The translations under genes and the position numbers were made by a program. A DNA stretch of 64,000 bases from NCBI RefSeq assembly GCF_005484985.1, contig NZ_CP027942.1, forward strand, positions 2,108,001 to 2,172,000, written 5' to 3'. Numbering within the stretch: position 1 is the first letter of the stretch; every line of letters begins with the position of its first letter. The notes beneath the pieces were generated by a model, which had not been told where the DNA came from, searched no databases, and saw nothing but the letters and a program-made list of their open reading frames with translations. Of the stretch, positions 34,593-43,205 are shown piece after piece. Source of the stretch: Agrococcus sp. SGAir0287. Its GTDB lineage: Bacteria > Actinomycetota > Actinomycetes > Actinomycetales > Microbacteriaceae.

Positions 34593-35452
34593 GCCGCCTC
34601 CAGTCGTCGGTAGCGGGCGAGCGCGAGCCCCGCGAGCGAGACGAGCCCCGCCACGGCGAGGCCCATGAGCACGGCCCCGAAGATCGGCGACCACCCGCGC
34701 GCCGGGTCGGACGAGCCCGCCTGCGCGTACTCGACGATGAGCCGACCGATGCCGCCGCGCGACCCCGTCGAGACCTCCGCCACGACGGCACCGACGATCG
34801 CAGCGGCCGCGCCGAGGCGCAGCGCGCTCAGCGCGTACGGCACGGCCGAGGGCATCCGCAGGTAGCGGATCGTCGACCACCAGGACGCGCCCTGGGACCG
34901 CAGGAGGTCGACCTGCGCCGCCGTGGGCGACTGCAGGCCGCGCAGCGTGCCGACCGCGACGGGGAAGAAGGCGAGGTACGAGGCGATGACGGCGACGCTC
35001 ATCCACCGCTCCCACCCGTCGATGCGTCCGCCCCACGACACGACGATCGGCGCGAGGGCGATGAGGGGCACGGTCTGGCTGAGGATGAGCCACGGCAGCA
35101 TCGCCGCCTGCGCGATCGGCAGCGCCTGCATGACGAGCGCGAGGCCGACGCCCACGACCGCGCCGACGAGCAGCCCGGCGAGCGCCGTCGCCGCCGTCGT
35201 GAGGCACGCGGCGAGCACCGCCTGCACGACGAGCTCGTCGGAGCCGCCGCGCACCGGCGCGAACGCGCGAGCCGCCATGTCCCACACGTGCGGCATCGCG
35301 AGGTCGGTCGTGCGCGGCAGCACCGACACGTCGCCGATGCGCCACCCTTCGGCCGGGCCGAGCGCCTTGTACGCCTCCCACAGCGCCGCGAGCGCCAGCA
35401 CGCCGACGAGCCCGAGCAGGACGGACCGGACGAGCGGGCGCGCGCGAGTCAC
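34589..35452 (-). CDS. ABC importer permease 1
   Basis: A 287-residue permease with six transmembrane helices and an EAA-type loop (LRSQGASWWSTIRYLRMP). The GTG overlaps the LLM oxidoreductase stop (GTGA), tying transport directly to catabolism. It is a paralogue of the permease at 33025. Confidence 0.9.
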   Translation of the reverse strand: MTRARPLVRSVLLGLVGVLALAALWEAYKALGPAEGWRIGDVSVLPRTTDLAMPHVWDMAARAFAPVRGGSDELVVQAVLAACLTTAATALAGLLVGAVVGVGLALVMQALPIAQAAMLPWLILSQTVPLIALAPIVVSWGGRIDGWERWMSVAVIASYLAFFPVAVGTLRGLQSPTAAQVDLLRSQGASWWSTIRYLRMPSAVPYALSALRLGAAAAIVGAVVAEVSTGSRGGIGRLIVEYAQAGSSDPARGWSPIFGAVLMGLAVAGLVSLAGLALARYRRLEAA

Positions 35453-36465
35453 GACTTGGCCACCACGTGCTCGGAGAGCGCGGGGATGATGCGCTCGCCG
35501 TACAGCCGCAGCGTCTCCTCCTTGTCGTCGTGCATGACGTAGGCGGCGAACTGGTCGACGCCGAGGTCGGCGAGCGCGCGCAGCTTCGCGATGTGGTCGT
35601 CGACGGTGCCGAGGATGCAGAAGCGGTCGACGATCTCGTCGGGCACGAAGTCGACGTGGTCGTTCTCGGCCCGGCCGTGGCTGTTGTAGTCGTAGCCCGT
35701 GCGCCCCGCGATGTAGTCGGTGAGCGCCTGCGGCACCGCGCCCGAGTCGCCGTAGCGGGCCACGATGTCGGCGACGTGGTTGCCGACCATGCCGCCGAAC
35801 CACCGCGACTGGTCGCGCTGGTCGGCGACGTCGTCGCCGACGAACGCGGGGGCTGCCACGCAGATCGTCATGTCGTCCGGGTCCCGCCCAACGTTGGCGG
35901 CCGCATCCCGCACCGCCTGGATCATCCAGCGCGCGATGTCGACGTCGGCGAGCTGCAGGATGAACCCGTCGGCGACCTCGCCGGCGAGCTGCAGCGCCTT
36001 CGGCCCGTACGCCGCGACCCACACCTCGAGCTGCGACCCCTTCGACCACGGGAACCGCAGCGTCGCGCCATTGTGCTCGACGCTGCGCGACGAGCCGAGC
36101 TCGCGGATGACGTGCACGGCCTCGCGCAGCGTCGCGAGGGTCGTGGGCGCGCCGTTCGTGACCCGCACCGCCGAGTCGCCGCGGCCGATGCCGCACACCG
36201 TGCGGTTGCCGTACATCTCGTTGAGGGTCGCGAAGACGCTGGCCGTCACGGTCCAGTCGCGGGTCGCGGGATTCGTGACGAACGGCCCGACCGTGACCTT
36301 GCGCGTCGCGCCGAGGATCGCGGAGTGCAGCACGTACGGCTCCTGCCACAGCAGGTGGCTGTCGAACGTCCACACGTGGGTGAACCCGTGCGCCTCGGCG
36401 AGCTGCGAGAGCTGCACGACGCGCGCCGACGGCGGGTTGGTCTGGAAGACGGCTCCGAAGTCCAT
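35449..36465 (-). CDS. LLM-class oxidoreductase, F420-type, hydantoinase-linked
   Basis: A 338-residue luciferase-like TIM-barrel enzyme. Start MDFGAVFQTNPPSARVVQLS, GPFVTNPATRDWTVTASVFA and VCGIGRGDSAVR are typical of F420-dependent LLM oxidoreductases, and I recall a subfamily (TIGR03842) that accompanies hydantoinase genes. It lies 9 bp after hydA and overlaps the permease gene. No dihydropyrimidine dehydrogenase is in the operon, so it might perform the redox step on the ring. That is a hypothesis; cofactor choice is also not proven by sequence. Confidence 0.85.
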   Translation of the reverse strand: MDFGAVFQTNPPSARVVQLSQLAEAHGFTHVWTFDSHLLWQEPYVLHSAILGATRKVTVGPFVTNPATRDWTVTASVFATLNEMYGNRTVCGIGRGDSAVRVTNGAPTTLATLREAVHVIRELGSSRSVEHNGATLRFPWSKGSQLEVWVAAYGPKALQLAGEVADGFILQLADVDIARWMIQAVRDAAANVGRDPDDMTICVAAPAFVGDDVADQRDQSRWFGGMVGNHVADIVARYGDSGAVPQALTDYIAGRTGYDYNSHGRAENDHVDFVPDEIVDRFCILGTVDDHIAKLRALADLGVDQFAAYVMHDDKEETLRLYGERIIPALSEHVVAKS

Positions 36466-36474
36466 GCCCGCCCC

Positions 36475-37911
36475 CTACGCCAGATACTGCGACAGGCCGC
36501 GCTTGACGAAGCGCCCGTCGCCCTTGGATCCGAGGTACGCGCCCTCGTCGACGATGACCTTGCCGCGGGAGAGCACGGTGTCGACGTGTCCGTCGATCTC
36601 GTACCCCTCCCAGGCCGAGTGGTCCATGGCCATGTGGTGCGTCTTCTCGACGCCGATCGACGTGTGGCCGTTCGGGTCGTAGATGACGACGTCGGCGTCG
36701 GCGCCCGGCTGGATGACGCCCTTGCGGCCGTGCATGCCGAACATGCGCGCCGGCGTCGTCGACGTGAGCTCCACCCAGCGCTCGAGCGTGATCCTGCCCG
36801 TCACGACGCCCTGGTACATGAGGTCCATCCGGTGCTCGATCGACCCGATGCCATTGGGGATGGCACGGAAGTCGGTGAGCCCGAGCGTCTTCTGGTCCTT
36901 CATGCAGAACGGGCAGTGGTCGGTGGAGACCATCTGGATGTCGTTCGTGCGCAGCGCCTGCCACATGTGGTCCTGGTGACCCTCCTCGCGGCTGCGCAGC
37001 GGCGTCGAGCACACCCACTTCGCACCCTCGAACTCGCCCCACTCGCCGCTCGTCGCGCCCAGCTGCTCCTCGAGCGAGAGGTACAGGTACTGCGGGCACG
37101 TCTCGCCGAAGACCTGCTGGCCGGCGTCGCGCGCCATCGCGAGCTGCTGCACCGCCTGCTTCGCGCTCACGTGCACGACGTAGAGCGGCGCGCCGGTGTA
37201 GTTGGCGAGCATGATCGCGCGATGCGTCGCCTCCTCCTCCATCTGCCATGCGCGGGCGATGCCGTGGAAGTACGGCGCCGTCTTGCCCTCGGCGACGAGC
37301 TGCTCGGCGATGACGTCGATCGCGGGGCCGTTCTCGGCGTGCATCATCGTCATGAGCCCGGTGTCGGCCGCGACCTGCATGGCCTTGAGGATCTGCGCGT
37401 CGTCGGAGTAGAAGACGCCCGGGTAGGCCATGAAGAGCTTGAAGCTCGAGATGCCCTCGTCGACGAGCCCGCGCATGGCGGCGAGCGAGTCGTCGTCGAC
37501 GCCGCCGACGATCTGGTGGAAGCCGTAGTCGACGGCGCACTCGCCCGCCGCGAGCTCGTGCCACGCGGCGAGGCCGTCCTGCACGCGCTCGCCGGTGCGC
37601 TGCACGGCGAAGTCGACGATCGTCGTCGTGCCGCCCCATGCGGCGGCGCGCGTGCCGGTCTCGAAGGTGTCGGAGGCGAACGTGCCGCCGAACGGCAGCT
37701 GCATGTGGGTGTGCGCGTCGATGCCGCCGGGGATGACGTAGCGCCCCGTCGCGTCGATCACGCGGTCGACGGATGCGGCGAGGTCGTGCCCGAGCAGCAC
37801 GGAGCCGGGCTCGAGCACGGCGCGGATGATCTCGCCGTCGATGAGCACGTCGGCGGCGGCGCGACCCGTGGAGGAGACGACGGTGCCGCCGGTGATGAGC
37901 GTGGTGGTCAT
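36475..37911 (-). CDS. hydA: Dihydropyrimidinase/D-hydantoinase
   Basis: The 478-residue amidohydrolase opens the ring of 5,6-dihydrouracil or hydantoins. Metal ligands His67 and His69 (GGIDAHTHM) and the carboxylated Lys158 (SSFKLFMAYPG) are visible, as is the later TDHCPF motif. Length and motifs match bacterial dihydropyrimidinases. It is second in the operon, 10 bp after the ureidopropionase, so it produces that enzyme's substrate. Confidence 0.95.
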   Translation of the reverse strand: MTTTLITGGTVVSSTGRAAADVLIDGEIIRAVLEPGSVLLGHDLAASVDRVIDATGRYVIPGGIDAHTHMQLPFGGTFASDTFETGTRAAAWGGTTTIVDFAVQRTGERVQDGLAAWHELAAGECAVDYGFHQIVGGVDDDSLAAMRGLVDEGISSFKLFMAYPGVFYSDDAQILKAMQVAADTGLMTMMHAENGPAIDVIAEQLVAEGKTAPYFHGIARAWQMEEEATHRAIMLANYTGAPLYVVHVSAKQAVQQLAMARDAGQQVFGETCPQYLYLSLEEQLGATSGEWGEFEGAKWVCSTPLRSREEGHQDHMWQALRTNDIQMVSTDHCPFCMKDQKTLGLTDFRAIPNGIGSIEHRMDLMYQGVVTGRITLERWVELTSTTPARMFGMHGRKGVIQPGADADVVIYDPNGHTSIGVEKTHHMAMDHSAWEGYEIDGHVDTVLSRGKVIVDEGAYLGSKGDGRFVKRGLSQYLA

Positions 37912-37921
37912 GCCCGTCCCC

Positions 37922-38770
37922 CTACGGCTGCGCGATCCGCGTGTACGAGTCGGGTCGGCGGTCGCGGTAGAACTGCCAGTCGTCCCGCATCTCCTGGACC
38001 ATGTCCATGTCGAGGTCGCGCACGAGCAGCTCCTCGTGCTCGCTCGAGCCGCGCTCGCCGACGAAGTTCCCGCGCGGGTCGATGACCTGGCTCGTGCCGT
38101 AGAAGTCGACGGCGAGGTCGCCGTACTCGTTGTCCTCGCGGCCGACGCGATTGGGCTGCAGCACGAAGTAGCCGTTCGCGACGGCGGCGGCCGGCCCCTC
38201 GACCTCCCACAGGCGGTTCGAGAGCCCCGGCTTCGTCGCGTTGGGATTGAACACCATGTGGGCGCCGTTCAGGCCGAGCTCGCGCCACCCCTCCGGGAAG
38301 TGGCGGTCGTAGCAGATGTAGGTGCCGACCTTGCCGACCGCGGTGTCGAACACCGGGTAGCCCTGGTTGCCGGGGCGGAAGTAGAACTTCTCCCAGAAGC
38401 GGTCGAGATGCGGCAGGTGGTGCTTGCGGTAGGTGCCGAGCACCGTGCCGTCCGCATCCACGACGACGGTCGTGTTGTAGTACACGCCCGTCTGCTCCTC
38501 CTCGTAGATCGGCAGGATGGAGACCATGCCGAGCTCCTTCGCGAGCGCGGCGAAGCGCTGCACGATGGGGCCGTCGACGGGCTCGGCGTAGCGGTAGTAC
38601 GCCTTGTCCTGCGTGATGCCGAAGTAGGGCCCGTAGAACAGCTCCTGGAAGCAGATGACCTGCGCCCCCTGCTCGGCGGCCTCGCGTTGGAACGCCTCGT
38701 GGCGATCCAGCATGGACTCCTTGTCGCCCGTCCACGTCGTCTGGGTGATGGCTGCTCTGACCGTGGTCAC
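37922..38770 (-). CDS. N-carbamoyl-beta-alanine/N-carbamoyl amidohydrolase (nitrilase family)
   Basis: A 282-residue carbon-nitrogen hydrolase with the nitrilase triad Glu43 (CFQELFYGPYF), Lys116 (YRKHHLPH) and Cys153 (YICYDRHFPE). Strong resemblance to beta-ureidopropionases suggests it hydrolyses N-carbamoyl-beta-alanine to beta-alanine, CO2 and ammonia. It heads the pyrimidine/hydantoin operon with a GTG start after GGAGGG. The upstream gap holds two inverted repeats. Confidence 0.92.
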   Translation of the reverse strand: MTTVRAAITQTTWTGDKESMLDRHEAFQREAAEQGAQVICFQELFYGPYFGITQDKAYYRYAEPVDGPIVQRFAALAKELGMVSILPIYEEEQTGVYYNTTVVVDADGTVLGTYRKHHLPHLDRFWEKFYFRPGNQGYPVFDTAVGKVGTYICYDRHFPEGWRELGLNGAHMVFNPNATKPGLSNRLWEVEGPAAAVANGYFVLQPNRVGREDNEYGDLAVDFYGTSQVIDPRGNFVGERGSSEHEELLVRDLDMDMVQEMRDDWQFYRDRRPDSYTRIAQP

Positions 38771-38792
38771 GTGACCCTCCGCTCCCTTGCGT

Positions 38793-38850
38793 TGACTCTG
38801 AGGGTCGCGCGTTTCGGCGACGTTTCGCCAGAGTCACGATCAGGATCGTG
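38793..38850. promoter_or_regulatory. Operator-like inverted repeats upstream of the pyrimidine operon
   Basis: TGACTCTG (38793-38800) and CAGAGTCA (38829-38836) form an 8-bp inverted repeat around a segment with two CGTTTCG boxes. It abuts a second palindrome, CACGATCAGGATCGTG (38835-38850). One or both may bind a regulator of the operon starting at 38770. No regulator gene is adjacent. Confidence 0.5.
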
Positions 38851-38918
38851 ACCCGATCGTGCCCCGCGCCGCGGGATCCGCGGTCGTCCGCTCCCGGCTG
38901 TCGTGCAGTCGCCGCAGC

Positions 38919-38924
38919 TAGCCT
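38919..38924 (+). promoter_or_regulatory. -10 element, leaderless promoter of lipoprotein
   Basis: TAGCCT lies 6 nt before the ATG at 38931. Confidence 0.5.
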
Positions 38925-38930
38925 CCGACC

Positions 38931-39596
38931 ATGCGTACGACGCCGATCGTCCTCGCGGCCGCGACCGTGGCCATGCTGCTCGCGGGATGCGCGACCCCGG
39001 CGCCCGCGCCGACCCCCGAGCCGAGCGCGGCGCCGTCTCCGACCGCATGCGCGACGTCGCAGATCGACGTCGAGGTGCCCGACCTCCTCGTCACCCCGGC
39101 GATGCTCTGCGACGTCGACGGTGCGGCCTGGCGGGTCTCGCTGTTCCAAGCGATCGTCGAGATGCCCGGCGATCCCGATCGCGACGCCGTCTGCGACCTC
39201 GAGATGGCCGCCTTCTACGACGCCATCGAGCCAGCGCGCGCGGGCTCGATCACGCTCGAGGTCGCCGAGCCCGCGACGTCGAGCCACGGCACGATCGCCG
39301 TAGCCGCGTTCGACTCGGGGGGCGCCCAGGCCATCGCGTCGCTCGACGCGTTCGTCGCAGCGTGCGCCCCGCCGACGGGCACCTGGACGCCGCTGTCGGA
39401 GCAGGGGTGGACGGGGATCGAGGCCTCGCTGTCGAGCGATCCCGACTTCCACGATGGGCGCACCTACTGGATCGTCGTCGACGACCGGTTCGCCGTGGTG
39501 CAGGCGCGCCCGTCGAGCGGGCGTCTCGCCACCGATCTGGAGGACGACGTCGCGACGGTGCTGGGCGAGCAGCGACGGCTGCTCGAGGACGGCTAG
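38931..39596 (+). CDS. Putative lipoprotein of unknown function
   Basis: A 221-residue protein with a signal peptide and lipobox LLAGCATP (Cys about 20), then a Pro/Ala-rich tether and a folded domain with four or more cysteines (TACATSQIDV, LCDVDG, VCDLEM, ACAPPTG), likely disulfide-bonded. The function is unknown. It is divergent from the pyrimidine operon and precedes the F420-0 transporter genes by 146 bp. Confidence 0.75.
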   Translation: MRTTPIVLAAATVAMLLAGCATPAPAPTPEPSAAPSPTACATSQIDVEVPDLLVTPAMLCDVDGAAWRVSLFQAIVEMPGDPDRDAVCDLEMAAFYDAIEPARAGSITLEVAEPATSSHGTIAVAAFDSGGAQAIASLDAFVAACAPPTGTWTPLSEQGWTGIEASLSSDPDFHDGRTYWIVVDDRFAVVQARPSSGRLATDLEDDVATVLGEQRRLLEDG

Positions 39597-39742
39597 CCCC
39601 CGGCCGTCGCTGCGCGCCGACGCCGCCCAGCACGACGCTCGGCACTGCACGTGCGGGATAGGATCGACCCTGCGCCGGGCACCATCTCCGCGCGCGAACC
39701 CTTCATCCACGTTCGCGCCAGCATGCCCGGAAGGTCCTCTCC

Positions 39743-40720
39743 ATGCGTCGCTCCCTCCCCGCCGTCGCCCTCGTCGCCGCGCTCGCCCTCGCCGGCTGCG
39801 CGTCGAGCCAGTCGCCCGCGTCGTCCTCCTCCCCCGCGCCGTCGGCATCCGCATCCGCCGAGGGCGTCACCGTGTCGAACTGCGGGTTCGACGCGACGTT
39901 CGAGACGCCGCCCGAGCGCGTCGTGACGATCAAGTCGACGACGACCGAGGCGCTCATCGCGCTCGGTCTCGGCGACCGCATCGTCGGCACCGCGTTCCAG
40001 GACGGCCCGCTGCCCGACTCGCTGACGGTCGACGAGCCGCTGCCCGTCATCGACGAGCGGATGCCGGGCGCCGAGTCGGTGCTCGAGCTCGAGCCCGACC
40101 TGATCTTCTCCGGCTGGGAGTCGGCGTTCGCCGCCGACGCCGTCGGCACGCGCGACGAGCTCGCCGACCTCGGCGTCGGCACCTACGTGTGGCCGACGGC
40201 GTGCATGAGCGCCGACGCACCCACCGAGGTGACCTTCGACGACATCGCAGCCGAGGTCGAGCAGCTCGCCGACATCTTCGACGTCGACGCCTCGGGCGTC
40301 GTCGCCGACCAGCAGGAGATGCTCGACGGCATCACCGCCGACGACCGCGGCCTGAGCGCGCTGTGGTGGTCGTCGGGCACCGAGACGCCGTACGTCGGCG
40401 CCGGGCAGGGCGCGCCGGAGCTCATCCTCGAGACCGCGGGGCTCACGAACGTCGCGAGCGACCTCGAGGGCGGATGGTCGCCGTACGGCTGGGAGTCTGT
40501 GCTCGCCGCCGACCCCGACGTCATCGTCATCGTCGACAGCGCCTGGAACACCGCCGACCACAAGATCGACTACCTCGAGTCCGACCCCACGCTCTCGCAG
40601 CTCACCGCCGTGCAGCAGCATCGCTACGTCATCGTGCCGTTCGCGGCGTCGGAGGCGGGCGTGCGCACGGCCGAGGCGGCGGCATCCGTGGCGCTGCAGG
40701 TCTCCGAGATCGCGCTCTGA
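39743..40720 (+). CDS. ABC substrate-binding lipoprotein, putative F420-0 binder
   Basis: A 325-residue lipoprotein (lipobox LALAGCASS) with a FepB/BtuF-type helical-backbone binding fold. ERVVTIKSTTTEALIALGLG and RIVGTAFQDGPLPDSL resemble, as I recall, the actinobacterial group proposed to bind F420-0 (TIGR03868). Siderophore or cobalamin binding is the alternative. GGAAGG precedes the ATG. It heads the three-gene importer cassette. Confidence 0.82.
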   Translation: MRRSLPAVALVAALALAGCASSQSPASSSSPAPSASASAEGVTVSNCGFDATFETPPERVVTIKSTTTEALIALGLGDRIVGTAFQDGPLPDSLTVDEPLPVIDERMPGAESVLELEPDLIFSGWESAFAADAVGTRDELADLGVGTYVWPTACMSADAPTEVTFDDIAAEVEQLADIFDVDASGVVADQQEMLDGITADDRGLSALWWSSGTETPYVGAGQGAPELILETAGLTNVASDLEGGWSPYGWESVLAADPDVIVIVDSAWNTADHKIDYLESDPTLSQLTAVQQHRYVIVPFAASEAGVRTAEAAASVALQVSEIAL

Positions 40721-40742
40721 CGCGCGGAACGGTCGCGCACGG

Positions 40743-41765
40743 ATGCGGATGACGGCGAGACGCGGGCGCGTCGCGGTCGCCGCGATCGTGCTCGCCGTCG
40801 CGACGCCGCTGCTCGCGACGCTCGCGGTCGTGCTCGGTGCGGCCGACCTGTCGTTCGGCGACGTGTGGGCGACGATCGGCGCGCACCTGGGCCTCGGCGA
40901 GCCGGTGCTGTCGCGCATCGACGACGGCATCGTGTGGCAGCGTCGCGTGCCGCGCGTGCTCGTCGCGATCGCGTGCGGCGCAGGCCTCGCGGTGTGCGGC
41001 GCGGTCATGCAGTCGGTGACGCGGAATCCGCTCGCCGATCCCTACCTCCTCGGGCTGTCGTCGGGTGCGTCGCTCGGCGCCGTGTGCGCGCTCCTGCTCG
41101 GCGTCGCGGTGCCGCTGCCGGTCGCCGCGTTCGCCGGCGCCGCGCTCGCGCTGGCGATGACGATCGGGCTCGCGACCGCCATCGGCCAGGTGACGCCGAC
41201 GCGCACGGTGCTCGCGGGGCTCGCCGTCTCGTCGATGCTCGGCGCCGTCACGAGCCTCGTGATCTTCTGGACCGTCACGGGCGACTCGTACCGCGAGATC
41301 CTCGGCTGGCTCATGGGCACGCTCGCCGCGGCGCGCTGGCCCGCCGTCGGGCTCACCTGGGCGGGCGTCGTCGTGATCGTCGTGCCGATCGCGCTCGTCG
41401 CGCGCCGCCTCGACGCCTTCGCCTTCGGCGACCGGCACGCGGCATCCCTCGGCATCGATCCTGGTCGCACGCGCATCCTGCTCCTCGGCGCGACGGCGCT
41501 GCTCACCGGCATCCTCGTGTCGGTGTCGGGATCCATCGGCTTCGTCGGCCTCATCGTGCCGCACGCCGTGCGACTGCTCACGGGGCCGGGGCATCGATCG
41601 CTGCTGCCGCTGTCGGCGCTCGCGGGCGGCATCGTGCTGCTCGCCGCCGACACGATCGCGCGCACGGCGTTCGAGCCGCGGGAGCTGCCGGTCGGCATCG
41701 TCACGGCGCTCGTCGGCGCGCCTGCGTTCGCGCTCATCCTGCTGCGGCAGCGGAGGTCGGCGTGA
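40743..41765 (+). CDS. FecCD-type ABC permease, putative F420-0 importer
   Basis: A 340-residue permease with about nine or ten transmembrane helices. RVPRVLVAIACGAGLAVCGA and QSVTRNPLADPYLLGLSSGA are the standard FecCD signature, and GFVGLIVPHAVRLLTGPGHR is the coupling-helix region. It lies 22 bp after the binding protein and overlaps the ATPase gene (GTGA). The substrate assignment follows the cassette. Confidence 0.9.
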   Translation: MRMTARRGRVAVAAIVLAVATPLLATLAVVLGAADLSFGDVWATIGAHLGLGEPVLSRIDDGIVWQRRVPRVLVAIACGAGLAVCGAVMQSVTRNPLADPYLLGLSSGASLGAVCALLLGVAVPLPVAAFAGAALALAMTIGLATAIGQVTPTRTVLAGLAVSSMLGAVTSLVIFWTVTGDSYREILGWLMGTLAAARWPAVGLTWAGVVVIVVPIALVARRLDAFAFGDRHAASLGIDPGRTRILLLGATALLTGILVSVSGSIGFVGLIVPHAVRLLTGPGHRSLLPLSALAGGIVLLAADTIARTAFEPRELPVGIVTALVGAPAFALILLRQRRSA

Positions 41766-42550
41766 GCGGGTCGAGCACTGCGAGCCTCGTCGCGTCGGGG
41801 CTCGTCGTCGAGGTCGATGGCACCCGCATCCTGCACGGCATCGACCTCGCGGTGCCGTCGACGGGGCTCACGGCGCTCGTCGGGCCGAACGGCTCGGGCA
41901 AGTCCACCCTGCTGCGGCAGCTGTCGGGCGTCGAGTCGCCGAGCGCGGGCACGGTGCGGCTCGGCGAAGACGACCTGCACGCGCTCGGTCGTCGCGAGCG
42001 CGCACGCCGCATCGCGGTCGTCGAGCAGGAGGCGGCGAGCGAGCTCGCGCTCACGTGCCTCGAGGTGGCGCTGCTCGGTCGCATGCCGCATCAGGGACTG
42101 CTGGGGTCGACGAGCCGCGAGGATCGCACGATCGCGATGGATGCGCTCGCCCGCGCCGGGGCTGCCGCGTGGGCCGATCGCTCGTTCGCGTCGCTCTCGG
42201 GCGGCGAGCGCCAGCGCGTCAGGCTCGCCGCGGCGCTCTCGCAGGAGCCGCGCATCCTCGTGCTCGACGAGCCGACGAACCACCTCGACGTGCGCGCGTC
42301 GCTCGAGACGATCGCGCTGCTGCGCGCGCTCGCCGACGACGGCGTCACGGTCGTCGCGGCCCTGCACGACCTGACGCTCGCCGGCTGGGCGGATCACGTC
42401 GCGCTGCTGGCCGACGGGCGGCTCGCGGCTGCCGGACCGGTCGCCGACGTGCTGACGGCGGAGCGCATCGCCGAGGTCTACGACGTCCGCGCGCACGTCG
42501 GCCCCGACCCGCTGACGGGTCGCCTCGCCGTGACGGTCGCGCTCCCCTAG
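41762..42550 (+). CDS. ABC ATP-binding protein, putative F420-0 importer
   Basis: A 262-residue FecE/BtuD-type ATPase with Walker A GPNGSGKST, signature SLSGGERQRVRLAAAL, Walker B ILVLDEPTNHLD and switch region VVAALHDLTLAGWADHV. It completes a binding-protein/permease/ATPase set of the kind proposed to import F420-0 (TIGR03873 for the ATPase, from memory). Confidence 0.9.
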   Translation: MSGSSTASLVASGLVVEVDGTRILHGIDLAVPSTGLTALVGPNGSGKSTLLRQLSGVESPSAGTVRLGEDDLHALGRRERARRIAVVEQEAASELALTCLEVALLGRMPHQGLLGSTSREDRTIAMDALARAGAAAWADRSFASLSGGERQRVRLAAALSQEPRILVLDEPTNHLDVRASLETIALLRALADDGVTVVAALHDLTLAGWADHVALLADGRLAAAGPVADVLTAERIAEVYDVRAHVGPDPLTGRLAVTVALP

Positions 42551-42901
42551 CCACCGTCCCACCCGACAGCGCCTTCTGAACCGCTCCCGCTCCCGCTGCG
42601 CCCGCGCCCACCCGAACCGCTCCCGCTCCCGGTCCGACCGCGCCCACCCAACCGCTCCCGCTACGGCCGAGCCCACCCAACCGCTCCTCGAGGTGCGAGC
42701 GAAGCGAGCCTCGAAAGGAGCACCGCTCCCGCACGACCCGACCCCTCCCAACCGTTCCCGCTCCCACTCCGACCGCGCCCACCCAACCGCTCCTTGAGGT
42801 GCGAGCGAAGCGAGCCTCGAAAGGAGCACCGCTCCCGCACAACTCGACCCCGTCCACGACTGCCCGGCGACTCGCGGCATCGGTGACCGCCCGAGCGCAC
42901 G
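42551..42901. repeat. Repeat family B direct copies and C-rich tandem DNA
   Basis: The gap begins with imperfect units of about 35-50 bp containing CCCACCCAACCGCTCCCGCT. It then holds two direct copies of CTCGAGGTGCGAGCGAAGCG-type family B cores (42681-42734 and 42788-42840), each followed by CACCGCTCCCGCAC. The final 60 bp carry no motif that I can identify. It follows the ATPase stop and precedes the GIY-YIG gene. Confidence 0.78.
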
Positions 42902-43201
42902 ATGATCTGCATGCCCCACGTCTACATGCTCCGATGCGCCGATGGCTCTCTCTACGTCGGCAGCACGCGCAACCTCGACGCGCGGATGCAGCAGCACGCC
43001 TCCGGCAAGGGCGCGGTGTACACGTCGAGCCGCCTGCCCGTCGAGCTCGTGTGGGCCGCGGAGTACGAGCGCGTCGACGAGGCGTGGGCGATGGAGCGTC
43101 GGCTGCACGGCTGGGGGCGAGCGAAGCGGGAGGCGCTGATCCGAGGGGACTGGACCGCGATCTCGAGGGCGTCGAGGCGTCGAGGGCCGGCGGACGTCTA
43201 G
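42902..43201 (+). CDS. GIY-YIG endonuclease domain protein (UPF0213 type)
   Basis: A 99-residue single-domain GIY-YIG protein. VYMLRCADGSLYVGST carries the first two motifs with both tyrosines, the catalytic Arg lies in TRNLDARMQQH, and AWAMERRLHGWGRAKREALI has the metal-binding Glu. All usual residues are present. ATG at 42902 or 42911 are both possible; neither has a good ribosome site. It is enclosed by family B repeats on both sides, with the 104-bp array starting just after the stop. Confidence 0.88.
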   Translation: MICMPHVYMLRCADGSLYVGSTRNLDARMQQHASGKGAVYTSSRLPVELVWAAEYERVDEAWAMERRLHGWGRAKREALIRGDWTAISRASRRRGPADV

Positions 43202-43205
43202 GCGT

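Noticed and set aside
39597..39742. Cobalamin or other riboswitch before the FecCD-type transporter
   Set aside because: No cobalamin-riboswitch core (such as GCCACTG) or conserved helices could be found in the 146-bp gap.
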